From Haladaptatus salinisoli (GTDB lineage: Archaea; Halobacteriota; Halobacteria; Halobacteriales; Haladaptataceae), in NCBI RefSeq assembly GCF_020614375.1, contig NZ_CP085327.1, forward strand, positions 1,476,823 to 1,540,822: DNA of 64,000 bases. Reading direction: 5' to 3'. Within the stretch, counting starts at the first letter, position 1. The number at the start of each line of letters is the position of its first letter. The position numbers and the translations under genes were made by a program. Positions 50,685 through 59,799 of the stretch are shown here, one piece after another. The notes beneath the pieces are model-generated. The model did not search any database and was not told the DNA's origin. It saw nothing but the letters and a program-made list of their open reading frames with translations.

Positions 50685-51137
50685 ATGAACGTCTCAATCG
50701 ACGCGGTGCGCGTCGCCGCCACGGGTGAAGGCCCGCTCCCCGTAGTCGTGCTCGCGCCGAACGACGGCGACGACGTCCTCCCCATCTTCATCCGCTTCGA
50801 GGAGGGCGTCAGCATCGCCCGAGGCATGGAGGCCGAGGACATCGGGCGACCGCTGACTCACGACCTCCTGCTCGACGTGATGGAGGAACTCGGGGGGCGA
50901 ATCGAGCGCGTGGTCGTCAGCGAACTCAAGGACAACACCTACATCGCCGACCTCCACATCCAGACGCCGCGCGGCCACGAGGTCGTGGACGCGCGGCCGA
51001 GCGACTCGCTGGCGCTGGCGTCCCGCACGGGCGCGCCCATCGAGGTCGCGGAGGAGGTGTTCGAGCACGGTCACCAGAAGCGCGCCCAGTTCGACGAACT
51101 ACAGGACATCCGGGAAGTCGCCCAGATCGGTCCATGA
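50685..51137 (+). CDS. bifunctional nuclease (BFN) family protein
   Basis: The 150-residue protein has the BFN/DUF151 pattern: VVVLAPNDGDDVLPIFIRFE, RPLTHDLLLDVMEELGGRIE, VVSELKDNTYIADLHI and DARPSDSLALASRTGAPI. Plant members have nuclease activity; most archaeal ones are unstudied. Its stop overlaps the hisE start by 4 bp. Confidence 0.85.
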   Translation: MNVSIDAVRVAATGEGPLPVVVLAPNDGDDVLPIFIRFEEGVSIARGMEAEDIGRPLTHDLLLDVMEELGGRIERVVVSELKDNTYIADLHIQTPRGHEVVDARPSDSLALASRTGAPIEVAEEVFEHGHQKRAQFDELQDIREVAQIGP

Positions 51138-51418
51138 GCGACGTGCTGGACGACCTCTTCGCCGTCATCGAGGACCGCAAGGAAACGCTCCCCGAGGGCT
51201 CGTACACCGCGTCGCTGTTCGCGCACGAGAAGGGACAGAACGCCGTCCTCGAAAAGCTGGGCGAGGAGACGACGGAACTCGTGCTGGCCGCGAAGGACGA
51301 CGACCGCGAGGAGATCGCCCACGAGAGCGCCGACATCGTCTACCACCTGCTCGTCCTGCTGGCGATGAAGGATATGGACTTGGCGGACCTGCGGTCGGAG
51401 CTGGCCGAGCGGCGGTGA
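51134..51418 (+). CDS. hisE: phosphoribosyl-ATP diphosphatase
   Basis: A 94-residue MazG-fold protein: LPEGSYTASLFAHEKGQNAV, LEKLGEETTELVLAAKD, then EIAHESADIVYHLLVLLAM with the metal-binding Glu/Asp pattern. It catalyses the second step of histidine synthesis. It begins inside the BFN gene's last codons (ATGA), so the two are translationally coupled. No other his genes are nearby. Confidence 0.92.
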   Translation: MSDVLDDLFAVIEDRKETLPEGSYTASLFAHEKGQNAVLEKLGEETTELVLAAKDDDREEIAHESADIVYHLLVLLAMKDMDLADLRSELAERR

Positions 51419-51438
51419 GTTCGGGCGGTAGCCCGTCG

Positions 51439-51753
51439 CTACTCCGCCCGCTCGAACCGGTGTCGGTACACCGTCGCGTCGTCGTTCCACTCGAAGTGTT
51501 CGTGGACTCGATTCAACCGCTCCCGGTACGCATCCAAATCCTCCGACCCTTCGGCCCGCGCATCTTCGTCCGTCAAATCGCCCAGTTTTCGCTCGGTGAC
51601 TTCGACCACCTCGAACGTCTCGCCGTCGACGTCGAAGGTGTCGCCCTCGTCGGCGTACCGGTCGCCGCGGTGTAACTGCGAGACTCGTCCCGAGGCGACC
51701 GCTCGCCGGATGCGCTCCGCCGGAAGTACCGTGCTGGCGTCGATGTGGGCCAT
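51439..51753 (-). CDS. ASCH-domain protein
   Basis: A 104-residue protein with a GDRYADEGDTFDVDGETFEV strand pair and a C-terminal acidic helix, consistent with the ASCH fold proposed to bind RNA. The start ATG at 51753 is followed by AHIDASTVLPAERIRRAV. Function not established. Confidence 0.7.
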   Translation of the reverse strand: MAHIDASTVLPAERIRRAVASGRVSQLHRGDRYADEGDTFDVDGETFEVVEVTERKLGDLTDEDARAEGSEDLDAYRERLNRVHEHFEWNDDATVYRHRFERAE

Positions 51754-51819
51754 GGCGGTGGTTCGACCCGGCGGCGGAAAACGACTGTCCTTTCGACGCC
51801 GCCGACTTCCGCGCCCCCG

Positions 51820-52188
51820 TTACCGTCCTTTCAGCACGCCGCCGACCGCGCCGCCGACCGCGCTGTCGAGCGCCAACAGGAGCGCGACGAAGGCGGCGGC
51901 CAGAAAGACGCCGACGCCGCCGAACAGCGACCCCGGAGGGCCGCCGATCAGTCCGCCGATGACGGTTCCGGCGAGGCCGAGGAAGAGCGCGACGGCGATT
52001 CCGCCGAGCGCCCCGGCGAGCAGGCCGTGCCAGAAGCCCCGCCCCAGTCCGCCGCCCGCGACGTAGCCCGCCGCGAACCCGCCGATGAGCCCCGCTCCGA
52101 CGTGCCCGATTCCGGGGATGGCGAACGCGACGATACCCGCGAGCACCGAGACGACGAATCCGACGAGGACCGCGTACCAGTCGGTCAT
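51820..52188 (-). CDS. DUF5518-like membrane protein
   Basis: A 122-residue glycine-rich protein with about four hydrophobic segments (LVGFVVSVLAGIVAFAIPGI, IGGFAAGYVAGGGLG, ALGGIAVALFLGLAGTVIGG, GVFLAAAFVALLLALDSAVG). The Gly-rich helices match haloarchaeal proteins named DUF5518. Role unknown. Confidence 0.75.
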   Translation of the reverse strand: MTDWYAVLVGFVVSVLAGIVAFAIPGIGHVGAGLIGGFAAGYVAGGGLGRGFWHGLLAGALGGIAVALFLGLAGTVIGGLIGGPPGSLFGGVGVFLAAAFVALLLALDSAVGGAVGGVLKGR

Positions 52189-52287
52189 GACGAAGAAGTA
52201 CGACTCGGACGAGCAAAAGCTTCCCGCCGAAATCGGTCGAACGACGCTATGGACGGCCTTTTAAGGGGGGAGGCCATACGAAGGACT

Positions 52288-53247
52288 ATGATTTTCGAGA
52301 CCCTGCCGACGACGCCCACGTCGGAGGAACTCATCGACAAGGCGTTCTCGCGGGCGGCGCGGGCGGGGCGGGCCAAGAGCGGCGTCCAGGCCCAACAGTC
52401 CATGCTCCAGACCGCCTCGAACGTCCTCTCCGACAACCTCCAGAACGTCGTCACGTCGTGGCCCGACTTCCGCGAGGTGGACCCCTTCTACTACGAACTC
52501 GCGGACGCGGTGGTGGAGGTGGACGAGGTGCGAAAGAGCCTCTCCGAAATCCAGTGGGCCTCCCGAAAGACGAAGGAGATAGGACGCGAGTACCAGGGGA
52601 AACTCCGCGGCGACATCGACTACGCGCGCAAAGTTCGCAAACAAGGGTTCGCCCGTCTGGCGGACGTGGTCGAGGAGGTAGAGGACGACTTGGACCGGGT
52701 CGGCGCGGCGCGAAACGACCTCCGCAAACTTCCCGACATCTCCCCCGACGCCCCGACCGTCGTCGTCGCGGGCTACCCCAACGTCGGGAAGTCGTCGTTC
52801 GTCAACGCCGTGACCCGCGCCCGCAACGAGATAGCGGAGTACCCCTTCACGACCAAGGGCGTCCGGGTCGGCCACTTCGAGCGCGACCACATTCGCTACC
52901 AGATCGTCGACACCCCCGGTCTGCTCGACCGCCCCGCCGACGAGCGAAACGCCATCGAATCGCAAGCCGTCTCTGCGCTCACCCACCTCGCGGACTGCAT
53001 CCTGTTCATCGTCGACGCGAGCGCCTACTGCGGCTTCCCCCTCGACGCGCAGCTCGAACTCCGCGAGTCCGTCGAGGAGCAGTTCGGCGACGTGCCCGTC
53101 CTCACCGTCTGCAACAAGGCCGACCTCTCGACCGACGTGGAAGCGGACCTGTTCATGAGCGTCGAGGCGGACGAGAACGTCACCGAGACGCTCGACGCCG
53201 CGGTCGAAGCCATCGGCTACGAACCCGAACTCCCGTTCGAGGGGTAG
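52288..53247 (+). CDS. NOG1-family GTPase
   Basis: The 319-residue GTPase begins IFETLPTTPTSEELIDKAFS and has G1 AGYPNVGKSS (161-170), G3 DTPGLLDRP and G4 NKAD. Both the N-terminal helical region and the TPTS motif match archaeal/eukaryotic NOG1, a large-subunit assembly factor. The last 31 bp overlap the DUF389 gene convergently. Confidence 0.9.
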   Translation: MIFETLPTTPTSEELIDKAFSRAARAGRAKSGVQAQQSMLQTASNVLSDNLQNVVTSWPDFREVDPFYYELADAVVEVDEVRKSLSEIQWASRKTKEIGREYQGKLRGDIDYARKVRKQGFARLADVVEEVEDDLDRVGAARNDLRKLPDISPDAPTVVVAGYPNVGKSSFVNAVTRARNEIAEYPFTTKGVRVGHFERDHIRYQIVDTPGLLDRPADERNAIESQAVSALTHLADCILFIVDASAYCGFPLDAQLELRESVEEQFGDVPVLTVCNKADLSTDVEADLFMSVEADENVTETLDAAVEAIGYEPELPFEG

Positions 53248-54512
53248 CCGGACCGCGGTTCGGCGACCTGATAATCCCGGTAGCGAACGCGAACCTCGGG
53301 CGAACGACCGGTTCGGGCGGCGATACGACGTTGAATGTCTCGGGCGAGGGTGGGATACGACCGATTCGACGTTCGGCTCAGCGTCACGGTGACGGTTCGA
53401 GACCCGGAGGGCGCGTCGTACTCGGTTCGAACCGCAACCACGTCGAGTCCGCCGTACGCCGGGCGGCTGAGCACGTCCTCGACCGCGCTCGTCGTCTCCC
53501 GCTCGAACGACAGTTGATGGTACGTGCCGAAGAGGACGCCACCGACGACGACGACCAGAACGACCAGTCCGATGATTCCCGTACCGCTCGACGGCACGCT
53601 CGAACCGCCCCCGTCCGACCGGTAGCCGAGATACTGGAGCGTCACGATGACGGCGGCGTTGATGACGAGGACGGTCACCGCCAGCAGGAGCGCCGCGCCG
53701 AGCGCCACGACGAGCGCCCCCCAGACGAGTGCGATACCGACCGTCGCCGCCCCGGGAAGGAGCGCCGCCGCGATCATCACGCCCACCAGCGCCGTCGGTC
53801 CCTCCGTGGTGAGGGCGAAGGCGGCGGCGGACCCCGCCGCGAGACCGATGGCGACCGTGATGAGCGTCGGCGCGAGGCGGACGGTCACCAGTTCCAGCGA
53901 GGAGACGTCGAGGCCGACCGGTGCGAACCCGGTCAGGCGGAGAAAGAAGCTGAACAGCGTCGCGGCGACGACCGCCACGACGAGACCGCCCACTTGAAAT
54001 CCGACGCTGTCGGCGACCATCTTCCGGTCGCCCGTGACGACGCCGACGCCGGTCGTGAGGATGGGTCCGACCAGCGGGGCGATGACCATCGACCCGACCA
54101 CCACGGCGGGCGAGTCGATGAGCAACCCCCCGGCGGCGATGACTGCGGAGAGGATGATCATCCAGACGAACGAGTACGGGTCGCGCGACATATCCCGCGA
54201 CTTCGACCGGAGTTCGTCTGTCGCCAGCGGCGAAAAATCGCTCGCGTACCTATTCTCCAGCAGTTCCATCGTGGACGTTTCCGCGGTCTCCGCGGTGCCG
54301 ACGACGATGTACGACTCCTCGTCCAGACCGGCTTCGTGGAGCCGCCCGAGCACGTCGCTGACGGCGTCGGTCGGAAGGGGAAACTCGACCAGCGTTCCGC
54401 CGTCGGCGACCCCCGACGCGGTGATGACGACGTAGTCCACGTCCCGTTCGTCGAGCACCCCGAGAACGTCCTCCTCCCGCTCCTCGGGGACGAGAACGTG
54501 TATCAGTCGCAC
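53217..54512 (-). CDS. DUF389 membrane protein, copy 2
   Basis: The 431-residue protein has an N-terminal soluble domain (RLIHVLVPEEREEDVLGVLD), then about six membrane helices with the family block IDSPAVVVGSMVIAPLVGP, and a C-terminal soluble domain. It starts with GTG at 54512, preceded at -22 to -28 by TTTTATC (54534-54540). It is a tandem paralogue of the gene at 54750; a 58-bp nucleotide match covers the conserved membrane motif. Function is unknown. Confidence 0.85.
   Translation of the reverse strand: MRLIHVLVPEEREEDVLGVLDERDVDYVVITASGVADGGTLVEFPLPTDAVSDVLGRLHEAGLDEESYIVVGTAETAETSTMELLENRYASDFSPLATDELRSKSRDMSRDPYSFVWMIILSAVIAAGGLLIDSPAVVVGSMVIAPLVGPILTTGVGVVTGDRKMVADSVGFQVGGLVVAVVAATLFSFFLRLTGFAPVGLDVSSLELVTVRLAPTLITVAIGLAAGSAAAFALTTEGPTALVGVMIAAALLPGAATVGIALVWGALVVALGAALLLAVTVLVINAAVIVTLQYLGYRSDGGGSSVPSSGTGIIGLVVLVVVVGGVLFGTYHQLSFERETTSAVEDVLSRPAYGGLDVVAVRTEYDAPSGSRTVTVTLSRTSNRSYPTLARDIQRRIAARTGRSPEVRVRYRDYQVAEPRSGYPSNGSSGS
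54067..54124 (-). repeat. 58-bp exact repeat shared by the tandem DUF389 genes, copy A
   Basis: Identical to 55627-55684 (offset 1560 bp). It encodes the LIDSPAVVVGSMVIAPLVG block in both genes, while flanking sequence differs, so either strong selection on codons or local gene conversion keeps it identical. Confidence 0.8.
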
Positions 54513-54533
54513 GGAGGCAAGACCACACGCCGA

Positions 54534-54540
54534 GATAAAA
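54534..54540 (-). promoter_or_regulatory. TATA element of DUF389 copy 2
   Basis: TTTTATC on the minus strand, 22-28 nt before the GTG at 54512, fixing that start. Confidence 0.5.
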
Positions 54541-54749
54541 GCGTTCAGGCCGTTACTCGGGTCGCGCCTCGTCGTCACCGCCACCGTCACCGGCCCCGAC
54601 CTCCGTCTTCCCGCCAGCGTCGGCCCCCGCGGTCGTCTCGGCTTCGACGGAACCGACGGTTCCGCGGTCGAGGCGTTCTCGATGCCGGTTGTCGACGGTT
54701 CTCCGCACTCGCGGTGAGTGCGCGTCGCCCGACGATGGGAGGTAAGTAC

Positions 54750-56078
54750 TCAGGCCGCAGACTCGTCGGTTTCGACGTACCGAACCTGCACCGGGACGTC
54801 CTGTCCGGTTCGGCGCTCGATTCGGTCGTGCAACCGATCCGCGAGTTCGGGGTAGCGACCGTCCGCCGGTCGTCCCACGGTTACGACCACGCGATCGGGT
54901 TGGCGGAACGGGAGATTGCGAGCGTACGCGCTGTCGCCGATTGGAAGCCCCCCACGGTACTGAACTTGCAATTCGATTTTCTCCGCCTGTTGATAATTGG
55001 ACTCGGAGAGGACGCTCTCGACCGCCCGATTCGTCTGTTGCTCGAACTGCGCGCTCTGATAGGACGAGTAGGTGACGCCGCCGAGGAAGAGCGAGAGCAG
55101 TGCGATGCCGACGACGAGAGCGCCGATTCGGCGAACCATCTCCGACCGGGTACGTTCCACTTGGAACCAGCTTTTCGGTCGATATCCCATGTACTGGAGC
55201 GTCACGATGGCCGAGAGGTTGATGGAGAGGACGTTTACCAGCACGAGGACGCCCGCGGCGAGCGCGATCGTCGGTTGCCACCACGCGATGCCGATACCGA
55301 CCGCCGCGATGGGCGGAATGAGCGCCGCCGCGATCATCACGCCCACGAGCGCGACGGATACGCCCGCCGCGAGGCTGACGACGCCCGCCGCCCCGGCACC
55401 GAGCGCGACGATGAGCGAGAGGAAATCGGGCGTCAGTCGCCCGCTTATCTGAGAGATAGACGTAATGTCGGTGTTCGGCGGGAAGAGGTAGAGGTTGCGC
55501 ACGACGAACGCGAAGACGGTCGAACTGACGATGGCGACCAAGACGCCGAGCAGTTGTAGTTTCACGCCGCGGTGAAACAGACCCTGGTCGTTCAACACGG
55601 TACCGACGCCCGCGGAGAGCGCCGGGCCGACCAGCGGGGCGATGACCATCGACCCGACCACCACGGCGGGCGAGTCGATGAGCATCCCCGCCGTCGCGAC
55701 GACGGCGCTCACGACGGTCATGAAGACGAACGTTCGGAGCCGGGGCGACAGCTCCCGCGCCCGCGTGAGGATTTCGTCGCGGGCGATTCGGTCGGTACCG
55801 CTCTCCGCGTCGTACCGCCTCGACAGCTGTTCGAACTCGCGGGACGTGTCCGTCTCGGCGTCGATGATGACCGTGTGAGCGTCGTCGCTCAGCCCCGCGT
55901 CGTGGAGTTCGTCGATGACCGACTGAACCGCGTTCTGCGGGAGCGGAAAGGTCGCGATGGCGGTGTACTTGCGACCCCCCGCCTCGTCCGTGAGAAAGTA
56001 GTCGATACCGATGGATTCGAGCGTCTCGACGACGGTCTGGCGCTCGCCAGTCGGGATGGAAACCTGTACGAGTCGCAC
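54750..56078 (-). CDS. DUF389 membrane protein, copy 1
   Basis: A 442-residue paralogue of copy 2 (RLVQVSIPTGERQTVVETLE at the start; IDSPAVVVGSMVIAPLVGP; VALVGVMIAAALIPPIAAVG). It starts with GTG and lies about 240 bp upstream of copy 2, which has its own promoter. The C-terminal domains diverge most, so the pair may have distinct partners or form a hetero-oligomer. Confidence 0.85.
   Translation of the reverse strand: MRLVQVSIPTGERQTVVETLESIGIDYFLTDEAGGRKYTAIATFPLPQNAVQSVIDELHDAGLSDDAHTVIIDAETDTSREFEQLSRRYDAESGTDRIARDEILTRARELSPRLRTFVFMTVVSAVVATAGMLIDSPAVVVGSMVIAPLVGPALSAGVGTVLNDQGLFHRGVKLQLLGVLVAIVSSTVFAFVVRNLYLFPPNTDITSISQISGRLTPDFLSLIVALGAGAAGVVSLAAGVSVALVGVMIAAALIPPIAAVGIGIAWWQPTIALAAGVLVLVNVLSINLSAIVTLQYMGYRPKSWFQVERTRSEMVRRIGALVVGIALLSLFLGGVTYSSYQSAQFEQQTNRAVESVLSESNYQQAEKIELQVQYRGGLPIGDSAYARNLPFRQPDRVVVTVGRPADGRYPELADRLHDRIERRTGQDVPVQVRYVETDESAA
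55627..55684 (-). repeat. 58-bp exact repeat shared by the tandem DUF389 genes, copy B
   Basis: Second copy of the 58-bp tract at 54067-54124; the bases differ immediately outside. Confidence 0.8.
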
Positions 56079-56166
56079 GGTTTACGATGAGGAGCCGAGG
56101 GTGATATAAGGGACGGCTCGAACGCGAAACACGGCGGTTAAGCGTCGGCGGAGGAAACGGGAGGGT

Positions 56167-56787
56167 ATGTTCGAGAACCGACCCGACAGAAGCGCCGAAA
56201 TCGTGTTCGTCGGGCGTTCGAACGTCGGCAAGTCCACGCTGATGCGCGAGCTGACGGGCCACCGCTTCGAGACGGGCGGTAAACCCGGCGTCACGCGCCA
56301 GCCGAACTACTTCGACTGGGCCAGCGAGGATTTCGTGCTCACCGACCTGCCCGGGTTCGGGTTCATGTCCGGCGTGTCCGAAGAGCGTCGCGAGCAGATA
56401 AAGACCGACATCGTGCAGTACGTAGAGGAACACGCGGACGACATCCTCGTCGGCGTCCTCGTCGTGGACGGGAAGAGCGTCGTGGACATCATCGACCGCC
56501 ACTCCGGCGAGGGCGAGATTCCGCACGACGTGGAGATGTTCTACTTCCTCCGGGACGTGGACGTTCCGGTCGTCGTCGCGGTGAACAAGATGGACAAGGT
56601 GGACGACAGGGACGAGCGGCTGGACGACCTCTGCGACCGCCTCGGCCTGCACCCGCCGTGGAAGCAGTGGCGGGACACCATCGCCCCCATCAGCGCGAAG
56701 CGCGGGAACGTCGACCCGCTTAACGAGGCCGTCAAGACCCACCTCCACGAGCAGAAGCGCGACGACCTGCTGAAGTTCTTCTCGTAG
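56167..56787 (+). CDS. engB: GTP-binding protein EngB (YsxC family)
   Basis: The 206-residue GTPase has G1 [14 protein letters not shown], the EngB-specific [14 protein letters not shown]3 [12 protein letters not shown] and G4 NKMDKV. In bacteria EngB assists large-subunit assembly. Full length, with no membrane or signal segment. Confidence 0.93.
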   Translation: MFENRPDRSAEIVFVGRSNVGKSTLMRELTGHRFETGGKPGVTRQPNYFDWASEDFVLTDLPGFGFMSGVSEERREQIKTDIVQYVEEHADDILVGVLVVDGKSVVDIIDRHSGEGEIPHDVEMFYFLRDVDVPVVVAVNKMDKVDDRDERLDDLCDRLGLHPPWKQWRDTIAPISAKRGNVDPLNEAVKTHLHEQKRDDLLKFFS

Positions 56788-56971
56788 GCCCGTTTTTCGC
56801 GGTTCTCGTCCCTCGCTTCCGGACATCGACGGGTTTGGTCGCTCGATAAGTTATAAACGTTCGTGCGAGGAGAGTTTCGGGGCGTTACGCCGCGCGACGG
56901 GCGACTGCGGCCGGAAATACCGGGAGTTTTATTCGAACTGAACCGGGCGTTACCGTGTCAGTCGTTCTCAA

Positions 56972-56980
56972 TAGTTTTAT
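56972..56980 (+). promoter_or_regulatory. TATA element of the wHTH gene at 57008
   Basis: AGTTTTAT at 28-35 nt before the ATG at 57008, consistent with a leaderless mRNA. Another TATA-like tract (AAGTTATAAACG, about 56848-56860) further upstream has no gene immediately after it. Confidence 0.5.
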
Positions 56981-57007
56981 GCCGATGGGGTGTTTCGATT
57001 CGTAACG

Positions 57008-57289
57008 ATGATGTCTCAGACCGAGCGGGAAGAGATAGACGACCTACCCCCGAGCGCGAAACTCGTCTTCAAAGTTCTCGAGTACAAGGGGTCGCTTACC
57101 CAAAAACAGATCGTGAACGAATCGATGCTCTCCGCGCGCACGGTTCGGTACGCGCTCGAACGATTGGAGGAGATCGGTGTCGTCGAGGAGGATATCTACT
57201 TCGCGGACGCCCGCCAGAATCTCTACGAGATAACCGTCCCGACCGAGGTCGAAACCGACCAGTCCGCGGACGCTCAGTGCGCCGAATAA
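57008..57289 (+). CDS. MarR/TrmB-like winged-helix protein
   Basis: A 93-residue protein with LPPSAKLVFKVLEYKGSLTQ, KQIVNESMLSARTVRYALER and LEEIGVVEED as the helix-turn-helix and wing. The form matches the short haloarchaeal MarR-family regulators. It is convergent with the PINc-ATPase gene, 16 bp apart. Confidence 0.82.
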   Translation: MMSQTEREEIDDLPPSAKLVFKVLEYKGSLTQKQIVNESMLSARTVRYALERLEEIGVVEEDIYFADARQNLYEITVPTEVETDQSADAQCAE

Positions 57290-57305
57290 CCGACTTTTTC
57301 CTTTC

Positions 57306-59144
57306 TCACGCCGTCGTGACGGTTATCTGGTGGCTCCTGTCGATGGCGCGCTCCAGTTCCTCGGCGATGGCGCTGCCGCGCGAGACTTGGATATCGCCGC
57401 CGCGTCCGACAGTCGCGGTGAAGAGGTACTCGCCGTCGGCCTGCACTTCCACCGTCTCCCCGGCGTGGCCGTCCAGCGGAATGACGATGTGCCGGGACGT
57501 GATTTCGGGCGTCACCACGTCGCCGCGGGGCGTCGCGGCCGCCCCGCCGTCGCCGACCGACGACGGTTTTTCGTCGTGGGTTCGCACGTCGATGTCGATG
57601 CCGAGGCGGTTCTCGATGTCGTCGATTCGCCCGCCGCCCTTGCCGATGACGTAGGAGATGTCGCTCTCGTCAACGTAGACGACGGCCCTGTTCTGCCCCT
57701 GAAGGTCGACGTCCACGTGACCGCGCGCGACGGACTGTATCTCGCGCTCTATCTCCTGTCGAGCGAGGCGGGAGACGCCGGTTTCGTCGCGCTCGCCCTC
57801 CTGCAGCGGGACGGTGACGACCTGTCGGTTGAAGGTGTAGATCTCGTACTCCGGCGTGCCCGTCTCGAACTCCTCGACGAGGATGACCGGTCGCGCGAGG
57901 TCCTCTTCCATCATCCCCTCGGGCACCTTGACCTGCGTCTTCACGTCGTAGACCTTCTCTATCTGCCCGGCTTCGATGTAGACGACGGTGTCGACAATCT
58001 GCGGAATCATGCCGAGTTCGACGCGTCCGATGAGTCGCTGGAGCGCGTCGATGGGCCGGGTCGCGTGGACGACGCCGACCATCCCGACGCCCGCGAGGCG
58101 CATGTCGGCGAACACCTCGAAGTCGTCCGTCTTCCGCACCTCGTCGTAGATGGTGTAGTCGGGGCGCACCATCAGCAGGGAGTCGGCGGTCTTCTCCATC
58201 TCCCCTGCCAGCGCGGTGTACTGCGTGATCTCCGGGCCGACCTGCAGGTCGCGCGGTTTCTCCATCGTCTTCACCGCGAAGTCGTTGTCCGCGAGGAACT
58301 CCGCCACGGCCTGCGCGAAGGTCGACTTTCCGGCCCCCGGCGCTCCGGAGATGAGGACGCCGCGCTGGCGTTCGAGCAGTCGCCCTTTGAGTTCGTCGGC
58401 GTGCTCGTAGTCCTCCATGTTCGTCTTGACGATCGGGCGAACCGCGGTGATCTCCCACGCGTCGGCGAAGGGCGGTTCCGCGATGGCGATGCGGTAGTCG
58501 CGGAACTGGACGATGGTCATCCCCGGTTCGTCGATCTCGATGAATCCCTCGTTGCTCTGTTTCGCGCTCTGGATTATCTCCTGGGCGTACTCCTTGAGTT
58601 GGTCGTCGGTCGAGGGGTCGTCGCGAATCTCCTGGTAGTGCATCTCGCCGACCTCCCCTCGCTTCGCCATCGGGGGGACGCCCGCCCGGAGGTGGACGCT
58701 CATGGTCTGCTCGTCGAAGTAGTCCTCGACGCCGAGCCGACCGACGTCGCGGGTCTTCGGCGCGATGTATTCCACCTCCAAGCCTTTCGCCTGCGCCACC
58801 TCGCTCTGGACGAGGTCGCTGGTGACGAAGGTCGCGTCGTGTTCGTCCGCGAGTTCGCGGATGAGCGCGTCGATTTCGCCGCGGTGGGCGTACCCCTGCT
58901 CCTCGGGTTTCGGTCGGACGCCGACGTACTCGAGGTCGATGTCGCCCGCGTCGGCGGCGTCCGCGAGTCGCTGGAGTTCCGACAGTCCGTTCCAACCGCT
59001 CTCTTCTCCCCTGTTCGCCTGCGATTCGAGTTCGCTGACGACGGCTTCGGGAATGAGTACCGTCGCCCCCGCAAAGTCGCCGGCGTCGACTTTCTGGGAT
59101 ATTCGGCCGTCGACGACGGCGCTCGTATCCGGCACTACGTTCAT
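57306..59144 (-). CDS. PINc/VapC-type ATPase with KH domain
   Basis: The 612-residue protein has three parts: an N-terminal PIN-like domain (about 1-130; VVPDTSAVVDGRI, Asp110 in TSDLVQSE), a type II/IV secretion-like ATPase with Walker A SGAPGAGKST (266-275) and the DYTIYDEVRK and GVVHATRP motifs, and a KH-type RNA-binding segment (YVIGKGGGRIDDIENRLG). This archaeal family is thought to act on RNA. The start ATG at 59144 follows the family opening NVVPDTSAV. Confidence 0.88.
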   Translation of the reverse strand: MNVVPDTSAVVDGRISQKVDAGDFAGATVLIPEAVVSELESQANRGEESGWNGLSELQRLADAADAGDIDLEYVGVRPKPEEQGYAHRGEIDALIRELADEHDATFVTSDLVQSEVAQAKGLEVEYIAPKTRDVGRLGVEDYFDEQTMSVHLRAGVPPMAKRGEVGEMHYQEIRDDPSTDDQLKEYAQEIIQSAKQSNEGFIEIDEPGMTIVQFRDYRIAIAEPPFADAWEITAVRPIVKTNMEDYEHADELKGRLLERQRGVLISGAPGAGKSTFAQAVAEFLADNDFAVKTMEKPRDLQVGPEITQYTALAGEMEKTADSLLMVRPDYTIYDEVRKTDDFEVFADMRLAGVGMVGVVHATRPIDALQRLIGRVELGMIPQIVDTVVYIEAGQIEKVYDVKTQVKVPEGMMEEDLARPVILVEEFETGTPEYEIYTFNRQVVTVPLQEGERDETGVSRLARQEIEREIQSVARGHVDVDLQGQNRAVVYVDESDISYVIGKGGGRIDDIENRLGIDIDVRTHDEKPSSVGDGGAAATPRGDVVTPEITSRHIVIPLDGHAGETVEVQADGEYLFTATVGRGGDIQVSRGSAIAEELERAIDRSHQITVTTA

Positions 59145-59225
59145 GCACGCAACTTCGGACGGTAGCCTGATAAGGGTTTCAGCGTGGGAGTCACGTTTTT
59201 GGGACTCCGTGTCGTACTCCGTTCG

Positions 59226-59387
59226 ATGCGCCACGCCCACTTGGTACTCACCGTCGACGCCGAAACCCGCGACCGAATCGAGGCCGACTGCGCGGACGAG
59301 ACGATAGACGAGTGGCTCCTCGATGCCATCGACCGAAAACTCGACCGACGCAGGGAGTACGAGTTCACCGACGACTGCGGCATCTGA
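59226..59387 (+). CDS. 53-aa small protein divergent from the PINc-ATPase
   Basis: A 53-residue protein: RHAHLVLTVDAETRDRIEAD, then CADETIDEWLLDAIDRKLD. The beta strand followed by two helices recalls ribbon-helix-helix DNA-binding proteins. Its ATG at 59226 is 26-35 nt after an ACGTTTTTGG element. Divergence from the ATPase suggests a regulatory link, unproven. Confidence 0.55.
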   Translation: MRHAHLVLTVDAETRDRIEADCADETIDEWLLDAIDRKLDRRREYEFTDDCGI

Positions 59388-59447
59388 AACCGTCGGCCTG
59401 CGTTTGCAAGCGCAATTGTTAGAGCAATATTCGTTCCATTTGGGACA

Positions 59448-59756
59448 ATGTCCACGTCAGAGTCCGCTGCGCTCGACACGATTTTCACCGTCTTGTCAGA
59501 CTCCGATCGACGCGACGTTCTCTCCCACCTCGCCGACTCGCCGGACGACACCGCGACGGTGGAGGAACTGGCGGGCGTGCTCCGAGACGACCCGAACGCC
59601 GAGATCCGCCTTCGTCACGTCCACCTCCCCCGCCTCGCCGCCACGGCGATGATCGACTACGACGCCCGAACCGGAGCCGTTCGCTACCGCGGTTGCTCGC
59701 TCGCCGAGACGTTGCTTCGGTGTTGCCTCGACGAAAATCCGGTTCGCACCTGTTGA
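59448..59756 (+). CDS. DUF7344-type winged-helix regulator, third copy
   Basis: A 102-residue regulator: TIFTVLSDSDRRDVLSHLAD, ATVEELAGVL and LRHVHLPRLAATAMIDYDAR, which align with the genes at 28071 and 31357. It ends with an unusual CCLDENPVRTC, rich in cysteine. It lies just before a membrane-protein pair. Confidence 0.75.
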   Translation: MSTSESAALDTIFTVLSDSDRRDVLSHLADSPDDTATVEELAGVLRDDPNAEIRLRHVHLPRLAATAMIDYDARTGAVRYRGCSLAETLLRCCLDENPVRTC

Positions 59757-59799
59757 GATAGGGCACCAGTTTGAATCCGATGGCGAACGTACGCCACGT

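Noticed and set aside
52458-55559. 1033-codon open frame on the plus strand
   Set aside because: It runs through NOG1 and antisense to both DUF389 genes, is rich in Arg, Asp and His from GC-rich third positions, and has no domain; it is a frame shadow.
54553-56826. 757-codon open frame on the minus strand
   Set aside because: Frame shadow of DUF389 copy 1 and antisense to engB, with low-complexity arginine-rich translation.
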